Source: Actinomycetota bacterium (GTDB taxonomy: Bacteria; Actinomycetota; Acidimicrobiia; Acidimicrobiales; Ilumatobacteraceae). Taken from it: a DNA stretch of 35,900 bases. Of the stretch, positions 1 through 7,321 are shown in pieces. Position 1 is the first letter of the stretch, and every line of letters starts with the position of its first letter. The notes below the pieces were generated by a model. It made no database searches, was not told the DNA's origin, and worked only from the letters and a program-made list of their open reading frames with translations. Where the stretch lies: the NCBI GenBank assembly GCA_017853685.1, contig JAFMJD010000007.1:1-35900 (forward strand), written 5' to 3'. Position numbers and translations under genes: made by a program.

Positions 1-801
1 AAGCGTGCCGGTTCCGCCGAGGAGGCCATCAGCCTCATCGCCCAGGCCGGTGACGAGGCCAAGTTCCTCGCCGGCGGCCACAGCCTGCTGCCGATGATGA
101 AGCTTCGCCTTGCCACTCCGTCGGTGCTCATCGACATCGGCCGCGTGAGCGATCTCTCCTACGTGAAGGACGCCGGCGCACACATCGCCATCGGCGCTCT
201 CACACGTCACACCGAGGTCGAGAACTCCAGCGTGCTGAAGCAGCACGTGCCCCTGCTGGCGCACGCCGCAAGCCACGTGGGTGATCCCCAGGTCCGCCAC
301 CGCGGCACCATCGGTGGTTCCATCGCACACGCCGATGCCGCATCAGACCTTCCGGCCACCACGCTGGCGCTCGGCGCCACGTATGTGGTGCAGGGCCCCA
401 AGGGTCGCCGCAACATCGCTGCCAAGGACTTCTACACCGGCTTCCTCGAGAACGCGATGAGCGCCGACGAGATGCTCGTGGAGATTCAGGTCCCCAAGAT
501 GAACGGCGCCGGCTGGAGCTTCCAGAAGTTCAACCGTCGTGCTCAGGACTGGGCAATCGTGGGTGTTGCGGCGTGGCGTCGCGGCAACGAGAGCGGAGTG
601 GGCCTCGTGAACATGGGCAGCACGCCGATCCTCGCCACCTCGGTGGCAGCAGCCATCGCCAAGGGCGCTTCGGTGGCCGATGCCGCTGCAGTTGCCGCGG
701 CCGAGGCCGAGCCCCAGGGCGACCTCAACGCCTCCCCCGAGTACCGCGAGCATCTGGCCAAGGTGCTGGTGCGTCGTGCGCTCGAGGAGTCGTCGAAGTA
801 A
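1..801 (+). CDS. coxM: FAD-binding medium subunit of a molybdenum hydroxylase (CoxM-like), 5' end missing
   Basis: Open from the first base in frame 1, so the gene starts upstream; 266 residues are visible and the stop is TAA at 799-801. Two FAD-binding motifs of the CO dehydrogenase/xanthine dehydrogenase FAD subunit are seen: AGGHSLLP at visible residues 24-31, followed by MKLRL, and GTIGGS at 102-107 followed by IAHADAASDLP. In this family the subunit passes electrons from the Fe-S subunit to FAD and on to the quinone pool or another acceptor. The C-terminal CO_deh_flav_C region is complete. Probably only about 10-25 N-terminal residues are missing. The downstream coxD, coxE, xdhC, MobA-like and coxG genes support a cox-type locus, but the catalytic coxL is outside the window, so true CO oxidation (form I) versus another substrate cannot be decided. 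Confidence 0.93.
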   Translation, partial: KRAGSAEEAISLIAQAGDEAKFLAGGHSLLPMMKLRLATPSVLIDIGRVSDLSYVKDAGAHIAIGALTRHTEVENSSVLKQHVPLLAHAASHVGDPQVRHRGTIGGSIAHADAASDLPATTLALGATYVVQGPKGRRNIAAKDFYTGFLENAMSADEMLVEIQVPKMNGAGWSFQKFNRRAQDWAIVGVAAWRRGNESGVGLVNMGSTPILATSVAAAIAKGASVADAAAVAAAEAEPQGDLNASPEYREHLAKVLVRRALEESSK

Positions 802-820
802 CCATCCCCACCAACTGCTC

Positions 821-839
821 CGGCCGGCCACTGCGGCCG
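821..839. terminator. Candidate hairpin between convergent genes
   Basis: CGGCCG at 821-826 and again at 834-839 can pair as a 6-bp stem with a 7-nt loop. It lies in the 67-bp gap between the convergent ends of coxM (801) and the SDR gene (869). There is no T-tract, so termination is only a guess from position. Confidence 0.3.
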
Positions 840-868
840 TGCCGAGCGTTCTGGGTAATCCGGTTGCG

Positions 869-1615
869 TTACTGCAGACCGGCGAACTGTCCTCCGTCGA
901 TGGGCAGGTGCGCGCCTGTGATGAACCGTGCGTGCTCACTGCACAGGAACGCCACGGCATGACCGAAGTCGATGGGGTCGCCGAGCGTGCCGCTCGGGAT
1001 GCCCATGGCCACCGGATCGGCGTTGGGCCCGTAGACCTGCTTGATGCGATCGGTGAGATGCACACCCGGCTGCACGCTGTTCACCGTGACACCGTCTTTG
1101 GCTACTTCCCGAGCAACCGTCTTCAAGAATCCGGTGACACCTGCCCGTGCGGTGTTCGACAAGATGAGCGTGGGGATCGGTTGGCGCACACCGTATGAGG
1201 TGATGGCCACCACCCTGCCCCAGCCGCGTTCCTGCATGGCGGGGATCGCCGTCTTGCACATACCCACGACCGACATCAGGCTGAGGTCCAGGGCACCCTG
1301 ATATGCCTCGAGCGCAGTGGACGCAAACGTGCCCGGCGGCGGACCGCCGGCATTGCACACCAAGATGTCCACGCCGCCGAGCAACTCGACACTGCGGTTC
1401 ACGAACTCCACACCGCCGTCGGCATCGGAGACGTCGCAGACGAAGTAACGACACCCGTGCCCGATCCGTGCGACGGCGTCCCGGAGTTTGGTCTCGTCAC
1501 GACCGCAGATCACCACCTCGGCGCCATCGTTCGCGAGCGCGAGGGCCGAGCCGAAGCCCAGTCCCGCCGAGCCCGCCGCCACTGCTGCACGTCGACCGGT
1601 CAGTCCGAGATCCAT
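869..1615 (-). CDS. Atypical short-chain dehydrogenase/reductase (BKR-like)
   Basis: A 248-residue SDR-fold protein starting at ATG (1615-1613) and ending at TAA (871-869). It has a glycine-rich nucleotide loop GSAGLGFG (15-22), a D61 after the fourth strand, the LVCNAGG motif (85-91) and a C-terminal LPIDGGQ (237-243), all typical of 3-oxoacyl-ACP reductase-like SDRs. The catalytic region is odd: after ITS (138-140) the expected YxxxK is absent, and the segment reads TLILSNTARAG (149-159). A known SDR-like subgroup deviates in just this way in the catalytic tetrad and NAD motif. The substrate is unknown. It is antisense to its surroundings and diverges from the FAD oxidoreductase at 1700. 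A TAAGGT box lies 7 nt upstream of the start. The start was chosen because the fold begins immediately (MDLGLTGRRA). Confidence 0.85.
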   Translation of the reverse strand: MDLGLTGRRAAVAAGSAGLGFGSALALANDGAEVVICGRDETKLRDAVARIGHGCRYFVCDVSDADGGVEFVNRSVELLGGVDILVCNAGGPPPGTFASTALEAYQGALDLSLMSVVGMCKTAIPAMQERGWGRVVAITSYGVRQPIPTLILSNTARAGVTGFLKTVAREVAKDGVTVNSVQPGVHLTDRIKQVYGPNADPVAMGIPSGTLGDPIDFGHAVAFLCSEHARFITGAHLPIDGGQFAGLQ

Positions 1616-1622
1616 GTCCGCC

Positions 1623-1628
1623 ACCTTA
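1623..1628 (-). promoter_or_regulatory. Putative -10 box (TAAGGT) for the SDR gene
   Basis: TAAGGT on the minus strand with a 7-nt spacer to the ATG at 1615. This fits the TANNNT spacing expected when transcription begins at or next to the start codon. The AGGTGG inside could also act as a weak ribosome site. Confidence 0.4.
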
Positions 1629-1699
1629 GGGCCGCACGTACGCGACTCCGGAACGCCATGGGCCCGTGTTACCTTCGGTTGCGAGAGGACGTGAGAGTC

Positions 1700-3112
1700 A
1701 TGCTCGAGGACCAGAGATACCTCGATGCCATCGCAGACGCAGATCCGTACCCGTACTGGTTCGACGATGCCGACGAACCCGACAGCAACCCCACGCTCGT
1801 CCGGAGCGAGAACTGCGACCTGTGCGTCGTCGGGGGTGGCTATACGGGCCTCTGGACCGCCATCATCGCCAAGGAACGTGACCCATCGCGCGATGTGATC
1901 CTCATCGAGGCCCACGAGGTGGGGTCGGCGGCCAGTGGACGCAACGGCGGGTTCGTCGACGCAAGCCTCACCCACGGCGTCACCAACGGAAAGACCCGTT
2001 TCCCCGACGAACTGCCGGTGCTCGAGGATCTCGGCAAGCGCAACCTCGACGAGATCGAGCACGCCATCAAGCGGTACAACATCGACTGCGACTGGGAGCG
2101 CACCGGGGCCATCGATGTGGCCACCACGTTCCACCCTGCGAGCTATCTCGACGAACTGCGCGAAGAGTTCGGTCTGCTCAAGAGCCTCGGGCAACCTGTG
2201 GAGTTCCTCGACAGTCAGGCGATGCAGCTTCAGGTGAACTCCACCACCTATCGCGGTGGACTGTGGCGCCGTGACCGAGCGGCGCTCGTGGACCCTGCAC
2301 GACTTGCGTGGGGACTCAAGGCAGCAGCCGAATCGCTCGGAGTGCGGATCTACGAAGACACCAAGGCCACTGCAATAGAACGCGACGGCGTGGGTGTGCT
2401 CGTCACCACACCGCTCGGGCGCATTCGCAGCGGCCGCGTCGCACTCGGCACGAACGCGTTCCCGCCGTTGCTGCGCCGACTTCGCCACTACATCGCGCCG
2501 GTCTACGACTACGTGCTCGTCACCGAACCGCTCACGCCCCAACAGATGGACTCGATCGGCTGGGTGAACCGTCAGGGACTGTCCGACATCCCGAATCAGT
2601 TCCACTACTACCGGCTCACGGCCGACAACCGAATCCTGTGGGGCGGCTACGACGCCGTGTACTACTTCCGCGGCAAGGTGCGCAGCGAACTTGACTCGCG
2701 TCCCGAGACCTGGGCCAAGCTCAGCCGCCACTTCTTCGACACATTCCCCCAACTCGAAGACCTCCGCTTCTCTCATGCGTGGGGTGGGGCCATCGATACG
2801 TGCGCTCGGTTCTCGGTGTTCTGGGGACGTGCGATGCAGGGCCGTGTGGGGTACGCGTTGGGCTACACCGGTCTCGGAACCGCATCCACCCGCTTCGGCG
2901 CCGAGGTGATGCTGGACCTCCTCGACGGAAAGCGCTCACGGGCCACCGAGACCGAGTTCGTACGCAGCCATCCCCTGCCCTTCCCGCCCGAACCGTTCCG
3001 ATTCCTCGGCATCCAGGCCACTCGCTGGTCGCTCGATCGCGAGGACCGCACGGGTCGGCGCAACGCTTGGCTGCGCGCGATCGACCGCCTCGGCCTCGGC
3101 TTCGACTCGTAG
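1700..3112 (+). CDS. FAD-dependent oxidoreductase, DAO family
   Basis: A 470-residue flavoprotein of the D-amino-acid oxidase fold (DAO, PF01266), related to gamma-glutamylputrescine and sarcosine oxidase-type enzymes. The Rossmann motif GGGYTG is at residues 45-50, the acidic end of the second strand at about E70 (VILIE), and the SGRNGG motif typical of PuuB-like proteins at 79-84. The C-terminal FAD-contacting segment includes GYTGLGTASTRFG. It probably oxidises a C-N bond of an amine or amino acid; the substrate cannot be told from sequence. ATG at 1700 was chosen over GTG at 1691 because GAGAGG (1683-1688) sits 11 nt before it. A possible -10 (TACCTT) lies about 25 nt upstream. It diverges from the SDR gene and is followed after 28 bp by coxD. 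A link to the Mo-enzyme is not evident beyond position. Confidence 0.88.
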   Translation: MLEDQRYLDAIADADPYPYWFDDADEPDSNPTLVRSENCDLCVVGGGYTGLWTAIIAKERDPSRDVILIEAHEVGSAASGRNGGFVDASLTHGVTNGKTRFPDELPVLEDLGKRNLDEIEHAIKRYNIDCDWERTGAIDVATTFHPASYLDELREEFGLLKSLGQPVEFLDSQAMQLQVNSTTYRGGLWRRDRAALVDPARLAWGLKAAAESLGVRIYEDTKATAIERDGVGVLVTTPLGRIRSGRVALGTNAFPPLLRRLRHYIAPVYDYVLVTEPLTPQQMDSIGWVNRQGLSDIPNQFHYYRLTADNRILWGGYDAVYYFRGKVRSELDSRPETWAKLSRHFFDTFPQLEDLRFSHAWGGAIDTCARFSVFWGRAMQGRVGYALGYTGLGTASTRFGAEVMLDLLDGKRSRATETEFVRSHPLPFPPEPFRFLGIQATRWSLDREDRTGRRNAWLRAIDRLGLGFDS

Positions 3113-3126
3113 CCCACTCCACCTCG

Positions 3127-3132
3127 TACGCT
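3127..3132 (+). promoter_or_regulatory. Putative -10 box (TACGCT) for the coxD-coxE-xdhC run
   Basis: TACGCT is followed by an 8-nt spacer (GGGCCCAT) and the ATG at 3141, with no Shine-Dalgarno sequence. This indicates a leaderless transcript for the coxD-coxE-xdhC genes, independent of the upstream FAD oxidoreductase. Confidence 0.5.
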
Positions 3133-3140
3133 GGGCCCAT

Positions 3141-4061
3141 ATGGCCAACCCCCGATCCGTCAACGAGGTCAGTGCCGCGCTGGCACAACACGGCTACCTG
3201 CCCGATGAAGGACTCGCCACCGCGATCTTCCTCGCCATGACGCTGCAGCGCCCACTGCTGCTCGAGGGCGAAGCCGGCGTCGGCAAGACCGAAGTCGCCA
3301 AGGTGCTCACGCGCTGGACACAGGGCGAACTGATCCGACTGCAGTGCTACGAGGGCATCGACGCATCGCAGGCGGTCTACGAGTGGGACTACGCGAAGCA
3401 GTTGCTGCACCTGCGTGCTGCCGAGGCAACCGGCGAGGCCGCCGGACGCGGCACTGCGGCCATCGAGGGCGAGCTGTACTCCGAACGCTTCCTCGTCAAG
3501 CGCGCATTGCTGCGGGCGATCGCTCATCGCGAAGGTCCGCCGCCCGTGCTGCTCATCGACGAGATCGACCGCGCCGACGACGAGTTCGAAGCCTTCTTGC
3601 TCGAGGTCCTGTCGGATTACCAGATCACCGTGCCCGAGCTCGGCACGTTCTCGGCCGTTACACCGCCCATCGTCATCCTCACGTCGAACCGCACACGAGA
3701 CGTGCACGATGCGCTGAAGCGTCGCTGTCTCTATCACTGGGTGGAGCACCCCGATTTCGAGCGCGAGGTCGCCATCGTGCGGCTGCGCGTTCCCGATGTG
3801 TCCGAGCAACTCGCCCGACAGGTGGCCGGCGCCGTGGAGGCCATGCGCGGCCTGAACCTGTACAAGCCACCGGGTGTCGCCGAAACCATCGACTGGGCAA
3901 CCGCGCTCGGCCGACTCGGTGCCACCACGCTCGATGAGTACGTCGTGCGCACCACGCTCGGCACGGTGCTCAAGTACCGCGAGGACCAAGACCGCGTGCG
4001 GGTGCATGCTGCCGAGACCATCGTGCGCAAGGCGCTCGAGCGCGCCATCACGAATGCCTGA
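3141..4061 (+). CDS. coxD: MoxR-family AAA+ ATPase, CoxD-type
   Basis: A 306-residue MoxR/CoxD AAA+ ATPase. Walker A GEAGVGKT is at 43-50, Walker B VLLIDE at 136-141, sensor-1 TSN at 181-183, and the conserved RR of ALKRRC at 192-197. LIRLQCYEG (64-72) and YEWDY (80-84) are hallmarks of the CoxD branch. In the Oligotropha CO dehydrogenase system CoxD, an AAA+ chaperone, works with the VWA protein CoxE to insert sulfur and copper into the Mo-Cu active site; a similar metallocentre maturation role is inferred here. The stop overlaps the start of coxE by 8 nt (ATGCCTGA, 4054-4061), so the pair is translationally coupled. A paralogue lies at 26335-27201. Confidence 0.93.
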   Translation: MANPRSVNEVSAALAQHGYLPDEGLATAIFLAMTLQRPLLLEGEAGVGKTEVAKVLTRWTQGELIRLQCYEGIDASQAVYEWDYAKQLLHLRAAEATGEAAGRGTAAIEGELYSERFLVKRALLRAIAHREGPPPVLLIDEIDRADDEFEAFLLEVLSDYQITVPELGTFSAVTPPIVILTSNRTRDVHDALKRRCLYHWVEHPDFEREVAIVRLRVPDVSEQLARQVAGAVEAMRGLNLYKPPGVAETIDWATALGRLGATTLDEYVVRTTLGTVLKYREDQDRVRVHAAETIVRKALERAITNA

Positions 4062-5283
4062 GCTCCAGCGTTTCGCGGGTCCCATCGGTGCAGGCGCACC
4101 CGTGGTGACCTCCGACGCCATGCGCATCGCCGTGGCATACGCCCGAGTGCTCCGGGGTGCCGGCATCGTGGTGCCGATCGGCTGCGTACTCAGCTTCGCC
4201 GAGGCGGTCGAGGTGGTGGGCATCAACGACCGCAACGCCGTGTACTGGGCCGGTCGCTCCACACTCCTGCACCGTCCCGAAGACATCGAGATGTACGACC
4301 GCGCGTTCGCAGTGTTCTGGGAGGATCGCGGATCCTCCACGGACTTCGTCGTGGAACTGCCGCCGATGCGCATCCAACTGGCGGTCGACAGCGACGACGA
4401 GACCGACGACGACAACGGCCCGCCGCCCGAGGAACCCGACGACACCCCCACCATCCACTTGCGATTCTCCGCAGCGGAGATCCTGCGCGAGAAAGACTTT
4501 GCGCTCTACTCGCCCGACGAACTCCAGGAGTCGCACGCGCTCATGGCAGATCTCCGGCTTGCGGGCGCACCGCGCCGCAGTCGTCGACTCGTGCGCGCGC
4601 GCCGGCGAGGCGCGCACCCCGATCTGCGGCGCACCATGCGTGCGGCGCTGCAGGCAGGCGGTGAGCCGATCGAGCGCGCGTGGCGTGAGCCGGGCGAAAA
4701 ACTCCGACGACTCGTGCTGCTGCTCGACATCTCCGGCTCCATGGAGCCCTACGCACGAGCACTGGTTCGTTTCGTGCACGCTGCCGTTGCCGGGCGCCAG
4801 AAGGTGGAGGCCTTCACCCTCGGCACGAGGCTCACACGCATCACGCGCGAACTGCACAGCCGTGATCCCGACCGCGCCATGCAGCAGGCCGCTCAGCGTG
4901 TTGCTGACTGGAGCGGTGGAACCCGTCTCGGCGAGGGTCTGCGCGCCTTCAACGACGAATGGGGTGTACGCGGCATGGCCCGAGGCGCCATCGTCGTGGT
5001 GCTCAGCGACGGATGGGACCGCGGCGAACCCGAGGTGCTGGCCGCACAGATGGAACGCCTGCACCGGGTGGCCTACAAGGTCATCTGGGTGAACCCGCTG
5101 AAGGTCACCCCCGGATATGCCCCTTTGGCCCGTGGAATGGCTGCTGCCCTGCCCTACGTTGACGATTTCGTGGAAGGACATTCGATCGACGCCCTCGAGG
5201 AACTCGCCCGGGTGATCTCCACCGAACTCGACACGACCAACCGCCGCAGGATGCGGCCCGACCATCAGGTGGTGACGGGATGA
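4054..5283 (+). CDS. coxE: VWA-domain protein, CoxE-type partner of MoxR
   Basis: A 409-residue protein with a C-terminal von Willebrand A domain carrying the metal-ion-dependent adhesion site DISGS at 225-229. An acidic low-complexity stretch (about 112-130, DSDDETDDD then PPPEEPDD) is followed by an Arg-rich region (about 183-202). It is the usual partner of the preceding ATPase in Mo-hydroxylase maturation. The start at 4054 lies inside the end of coxD, and the TGA at 5281-5283 overlaps the next ATG (ATGA), so coxD, coxE and xdhC form a coupled unit. The acidic spacer is longer than I would expect of a minimal CoxE and may be a flexible linker. Confidence 0.9.
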   Translation: MPELQRFAGPIGAGAPVVTSDAMRIAVAYARVLRGAGIVVPIGCVLSFAEAVEVVGINDRNAVYWAGRSTLLHRPEDIEMYDRAFAVFWEDRGSSTDFVVELPPMRIQLAVDSDDETDDDNGPPPEEPDDTPTIHLRFSAAEILREKDFALYSPDELQESHALMADLRLAGAPRRSRRLVRARRRGAHPDLRRTMRAALQAGGEPIERAWREPGEKLRRLVLLLDISGSMEPYARALVRFVHAAVAGRQKVEAFTLGTRLTRITRELHSRDPDRAMQQAAQRVADWSGGTRLGEGLRAFNDEWGVRGMARGAIVVVLSDGWDRGEPEVLAAQMERLHRVAYKVIWVNPLKVTPGYAPLARGMAAALPYVDDFVEGHSIDALEELARVISTELDTTNRRRMRPDHQVVTG

Positions 5284-5597
5284 AGGACATCCTCGACGAC
5301 ATCGATCGCTGGCGCAGTGCCGGCAAGCGCGTGGCAGTTGCCCGCGTGGTGAACATCGAGGGCTCGGGCCCGCGTGACCCGGGTGCCGCCATGGCAGTGA
5401 ACGAGGACGGCGAAGTTGCCGGATCGGTGTCGGGTGGATGTGTGGAGGGCGCCGTGGTGGGTGAGGCGCTCGGCATCCTGCAGGGCGACGGCACGCCGAG
5501 ACTCGTGAAGTTCGGGTACAGCGACGACGAGGCCTTCGCAGTGGGACTCACCTGCGGTGGCATCATCCATCTCTTCATCGAACCGCTGAGCTGGTAG
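5280..5597 (+). CDS. XdhC/CoxI family protein, N-terminal domain only
   Basis: A 105-residue protein that is just the XdhC_CoxI N-terminal domain (PF02625). It shows the conserved run GSGPRDPGAAMAV (29-41), then GSVSGGCVEGAVV (48-60), ending with TCGGIIHLFIEPL. XdhC binds molybdenum cofactor and hands a sulfurated form to the hydroxylase. The ATG overlaps the coxE stop by 4 nt. Its C-terminal Rossmann partner is the next gene, 7 nt downstream and in another frame. Both halves start and end at domain boundaries, so this looks like a real gene split and not a fresh frameshift. Confidence 0.88.
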   Translation: MKDILDDIDRWRSAGKRVAVARVVNIEGSGPRDPGAAMAVNEDGEVAGSVSGGCVEGAVVGEALGILQGDGTPRLVKFGYSDDEAFAVGLTCGGIIHLFIEPLSW

Positions 5598-5604
5598 GCC
5601 CACC

Positions 5605-6405
5605 GTGCTCTACGAGTTGTTGCGAGATCGCATCCGCGCATCGGAACCCGTGGTGCTCGCCACGGTGATCGAGGGTCCGGGCGTGGGCGGAAGATTGCTG
5701 GTGTGGCCCGGCGCTGATGCCCAGGGAAGCCTCGGTAATTCCGAATTGGACCGCATCGTCGCCCGCGACGCGCTCGGCGAACTCGAGGCCGGCAACACCC
5801 TCGTACGGCACTACGGCCCGAACGGCGAGACCACCCCCGAAGATCTCGCAAACACCCCGATGGTGAGCGTGTTCATCGAATCGTTCGCCCCGCCGCCCCA
5901 GATGTGGATTTTCGGTGCAGTGGACTTCACGGCCGCCTTGGCGAAGGTCGCCAAGGTGCTCGGCTACCGCGTGACCGTGTGCGATGCGCGCGAGGTGTTC
6001 GCCACGCGCCGCCGCTTCCCGATGGCCGACGAAGTGCTCGTGACCTGGCCCGGGCCGGTCTTCGAAGAGCGCGGATCGTCGCTCGGCCCGCGCGATGCGG
6101 TGTGCATCCTCACCCACGACCCCAAGTTCGATGTCCCTGCGGTGCGCGGCGCGCTCGCCACCCGTGTGGGCTACGTGGGCGTGATGGGCTCGCGCAAGAC
6201 GCACAGCAAGCGTCTGGAGCGCCTCGCCGAGGTGGGGGTGTCGTCGCCCACGGATCTCGCCCGTCTCATGTCACCGATCGGACTCGACCTCGGCGCACGT
6301 ACGCCCGAGGAGACTGCGGTGTCGATCTGCGCGGAGATCATTGCGCTGCGCACCGGTCGGCGGCCCCCATCGCTGCGTGATGGATCGGGACCGATTCACG
6401 CCTGA
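5605..6405 (+). CDS. XdhC family protein with C-terminal Rossmann domain
   Basis: A 266-residue protein beginning at GTG (5605) with an XdhC-like N-terminal portion (VVLATVIEGPGVGGRLLV) and a full XdhC C-terminal Rossmann domain (PF13478). Typical features are WIFGAVDFTAALAKVAKVLGY, the strand VTVCDAREVFA, LTHDPKFDVPA and GYVGVMGSRKTHSKR. It probably works with the short protein upstream (5280-5597) in Moco sulfuration or delivery for the cox enzyme. The first nucleotide-binding glycine motif reads FGAVDF, not the usual GxGxxG, so dinucleotide binding may be altered. It ends 22 bp from the convergent NlpC/P60 gene. Confidence 0.87.
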   Translation: MLYELLRDRIRASEPVVLATVIEGPGVGGRLLVWPGADAQGSLGNSELDRIVARDALGELEAGNTLVRHYGPNGETTPEDLANTPMVSVFIESFAPPPQMWIFGAVDFTAALAKVAKVLGYRVTVCDAREVFATRRRFPMADEVLVTWPGPVFEERGSSLGPRDAVCILTHDPKFDVPAVRGALATRVGYVGVMGSRKTHSKRLERLAEVGVSSPTDLARLMSPIGLDLGARTPEETAVSICAEIIALRTGRRPPSLRDGSGPIHA

Positions 6406-6427
6406 ACCGTCAACGTCGTTGGGCCGG

Positions 6428-7138
6428 TCAGTTGCCGGGTGAGCCGACTTTCATCCAACGCACACGACGCACGATCGCCGGGCTCACCGTGACAGTGGCA
6501 CCGCGATTGGGTGAGTGCACCATGGCTTGTCCCACACCGAGGGCCAGCATCACGTGACCCGGGTAGTACAACAAGTCGGCCGGTTGCACGGCGGCGCGTG
6601 ACGAACGACGCACCATCCGGATCTGCTTGAGCGACTGCCGGGGCAACGACACACCCACCTGCGACCACGCCCAAGCGGTGAGACCCGAGCAGTCGAAGGC
6701 CTGGCCGGGATTCGCCTGGAACTTGCGATACGGCACGCCCACCTGCGTGAGCGCCGACAGCAACACCACCATGCGCTCCTGCGACGCAAACCGCCACGCA
6801 CGAGCCAGATCGACTGCAGAGATTCCGGCCGCGTCGGCCACGAGGGGCACGAGTTCGTCGAGGCGTTCGTCGTACTCGGACACGCCGTACCAGAGGCTCC
6901 ACAGTGCCGCTGACGCCGCACGCGCAATGGCGTTGGGGCGGGCTGCCACCGCGGGGCGTGCGGCAGAGAACACCCGAGCGAAGCCGGGTGTACCCACCAC
7001 CGGCGTGCGCACCGACACCACCGTGGCGTGGGCCGCATTCGAACCAACCAAAGGAGCGGCACCCACGACGAGCGTGGAGATGCCAAGCGTCGCCACGACA
7101 ACACGCGCCGTCCATCGCTTGTTGGCTCCACGACCCAT
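6428..7138 (-). CDS. Secreted NlpC/P60 peptidoglycan hydrolase
   Basis: A 236-residue exported protein. Residues 1-37 form a signal peptide: basic GRGANKRWTAR, a hydrophobic core, then AHA before TVV, a plausible signal peptidase I site. The C-terminal NlpC/P60 domain (about 120-230) has the catalytic Cys150 in FDCSGLT, His195 in YPGHVMLAL and a third polar residue around His208. Such enzymes cut D-Glu-mDAP or similar bonds in stem peptides of peptidoglycan. ATG at 7138 was chosen for its strong ribosome site (AAGGGGA, about 5 nt upstream) and the signal peptide that follows directly. It sits antisense within the cox gene run and has its own promoter region with direct repeats (7207-7263), so it is probably regulated separately and is not a cox gene. 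Confidence 0.9.
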   Translation of the reverse strand: MGRGANKRWTARVVVATLGISTLVVGAAPLVGSNAAHATVVSVRTPVVGTPGFARVFSAARPAVAARPNAIARAASAALWSLWYGVSEYDERLDELVPLVADAAGISAVDLARAWRFASQERMVVLLSALTQVGVPYRKFQANPGQAFDCSGLTAWAWSQVGVSLPRQSLKQIRMVRRSSRAAVQPADLLYYPGHVMLALGVGQAMVHSPNRGATVTVSPAIVRRVRWMKVGSPGN

Positions 7139-7206
7139 GACGTCCCCTTGGCAACGACTCCGCCCTCGGCGCACCCGGGCGAACCGAGCGCAAAGAGATT
7201 GCGGAA

Positions 7207-7236
7207 AGGTTACAACCGCTGCGACGGTTCCGTCAC
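7207..7236 (-). promoter_or_regulatory. Putative sigma-70-type promoter of the NlpC/P60 gene
   Basis: Read on the minus strand: GTGACG (-35, 7236-7231), 18 nt, then TAACCT (-10, 7212-7207). This would give an untranslated leader of roughly 60 nt before ATG 7138. The leader contains a possible stem CTCGG/CCGAG. The -35 overlaps the first GTCACAT repeat. Confidence 0.45.
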
Positions 7237-7263
7237 ATCCGGACCGGTCTCTGTCACATTCGG
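7232..7263. repeat. Two direct repeats GTCACATYCGG spaced 21 bp (candidate operator)
   Basis: GTCACATCCGG at 7232-7242 and GTCACATTCGG at 7253-7263 differ at one position, and their starts are 21 bp apart (two helical turns). A weaker relative, GTTACA, is at 7209-7214. They lie over and upstream of the inferred NlpC/P60 promoter, so one or two response-regulator dimers could bind one helical face. In mycobacteria the regulator MtrA recognises GTCACA-like repeats near cell-wall hydrolase genes; assignment to MtrA here is a guess. Confidence 0.45.
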
Positions 7264-7292
7264 CTCTGGGTTCGGCCCGCCCGGGGTTGCCT

Positions 7293-7321
7293 CCCCCCGA
7301 GACGGGGCCCACAGTGGGGGG
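7293..7321 (+). promoter_or_regulatory. Hairpin that could mask the ribosome site of the MobA-like gene
   Basis: CCCCCC (7293-7298) can pair with GGGGGG (7316-7321), which abuts the ATG at 7322 and contains its only ribosome-site-like sequence. A competing smaller stem, CCCCG/CGGGG with loop AGA, would free the G-run. Functional relevance is unproven; C- and G-runs are common in high-GC DNA. Confidence 0.25.

Noticed and set aside
1616-2776. Long minus-strand open frame continuous with the SDR gene, opposite the FAD oxidoreductase
   Set aside because: It is a shadow of the high-GC FAD gene on the other strand; only the part from ATG 1615 has family motifs.
5590-5610. XdhC as a pseudogene broken by a frameshift
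   Set aside because: Both halves have clean domain ends, a stop and a start 7 nt apart, and no residual homology is missing between them.
7139-7200. c-di-AMP (ydaO-type) riboswitch in the NlpC/P60 leader
   Set aside because: The leader is too short (about 60 nt) and lacks the conserved core; only generic stems such as CTCGG/CCGAG can be seen.
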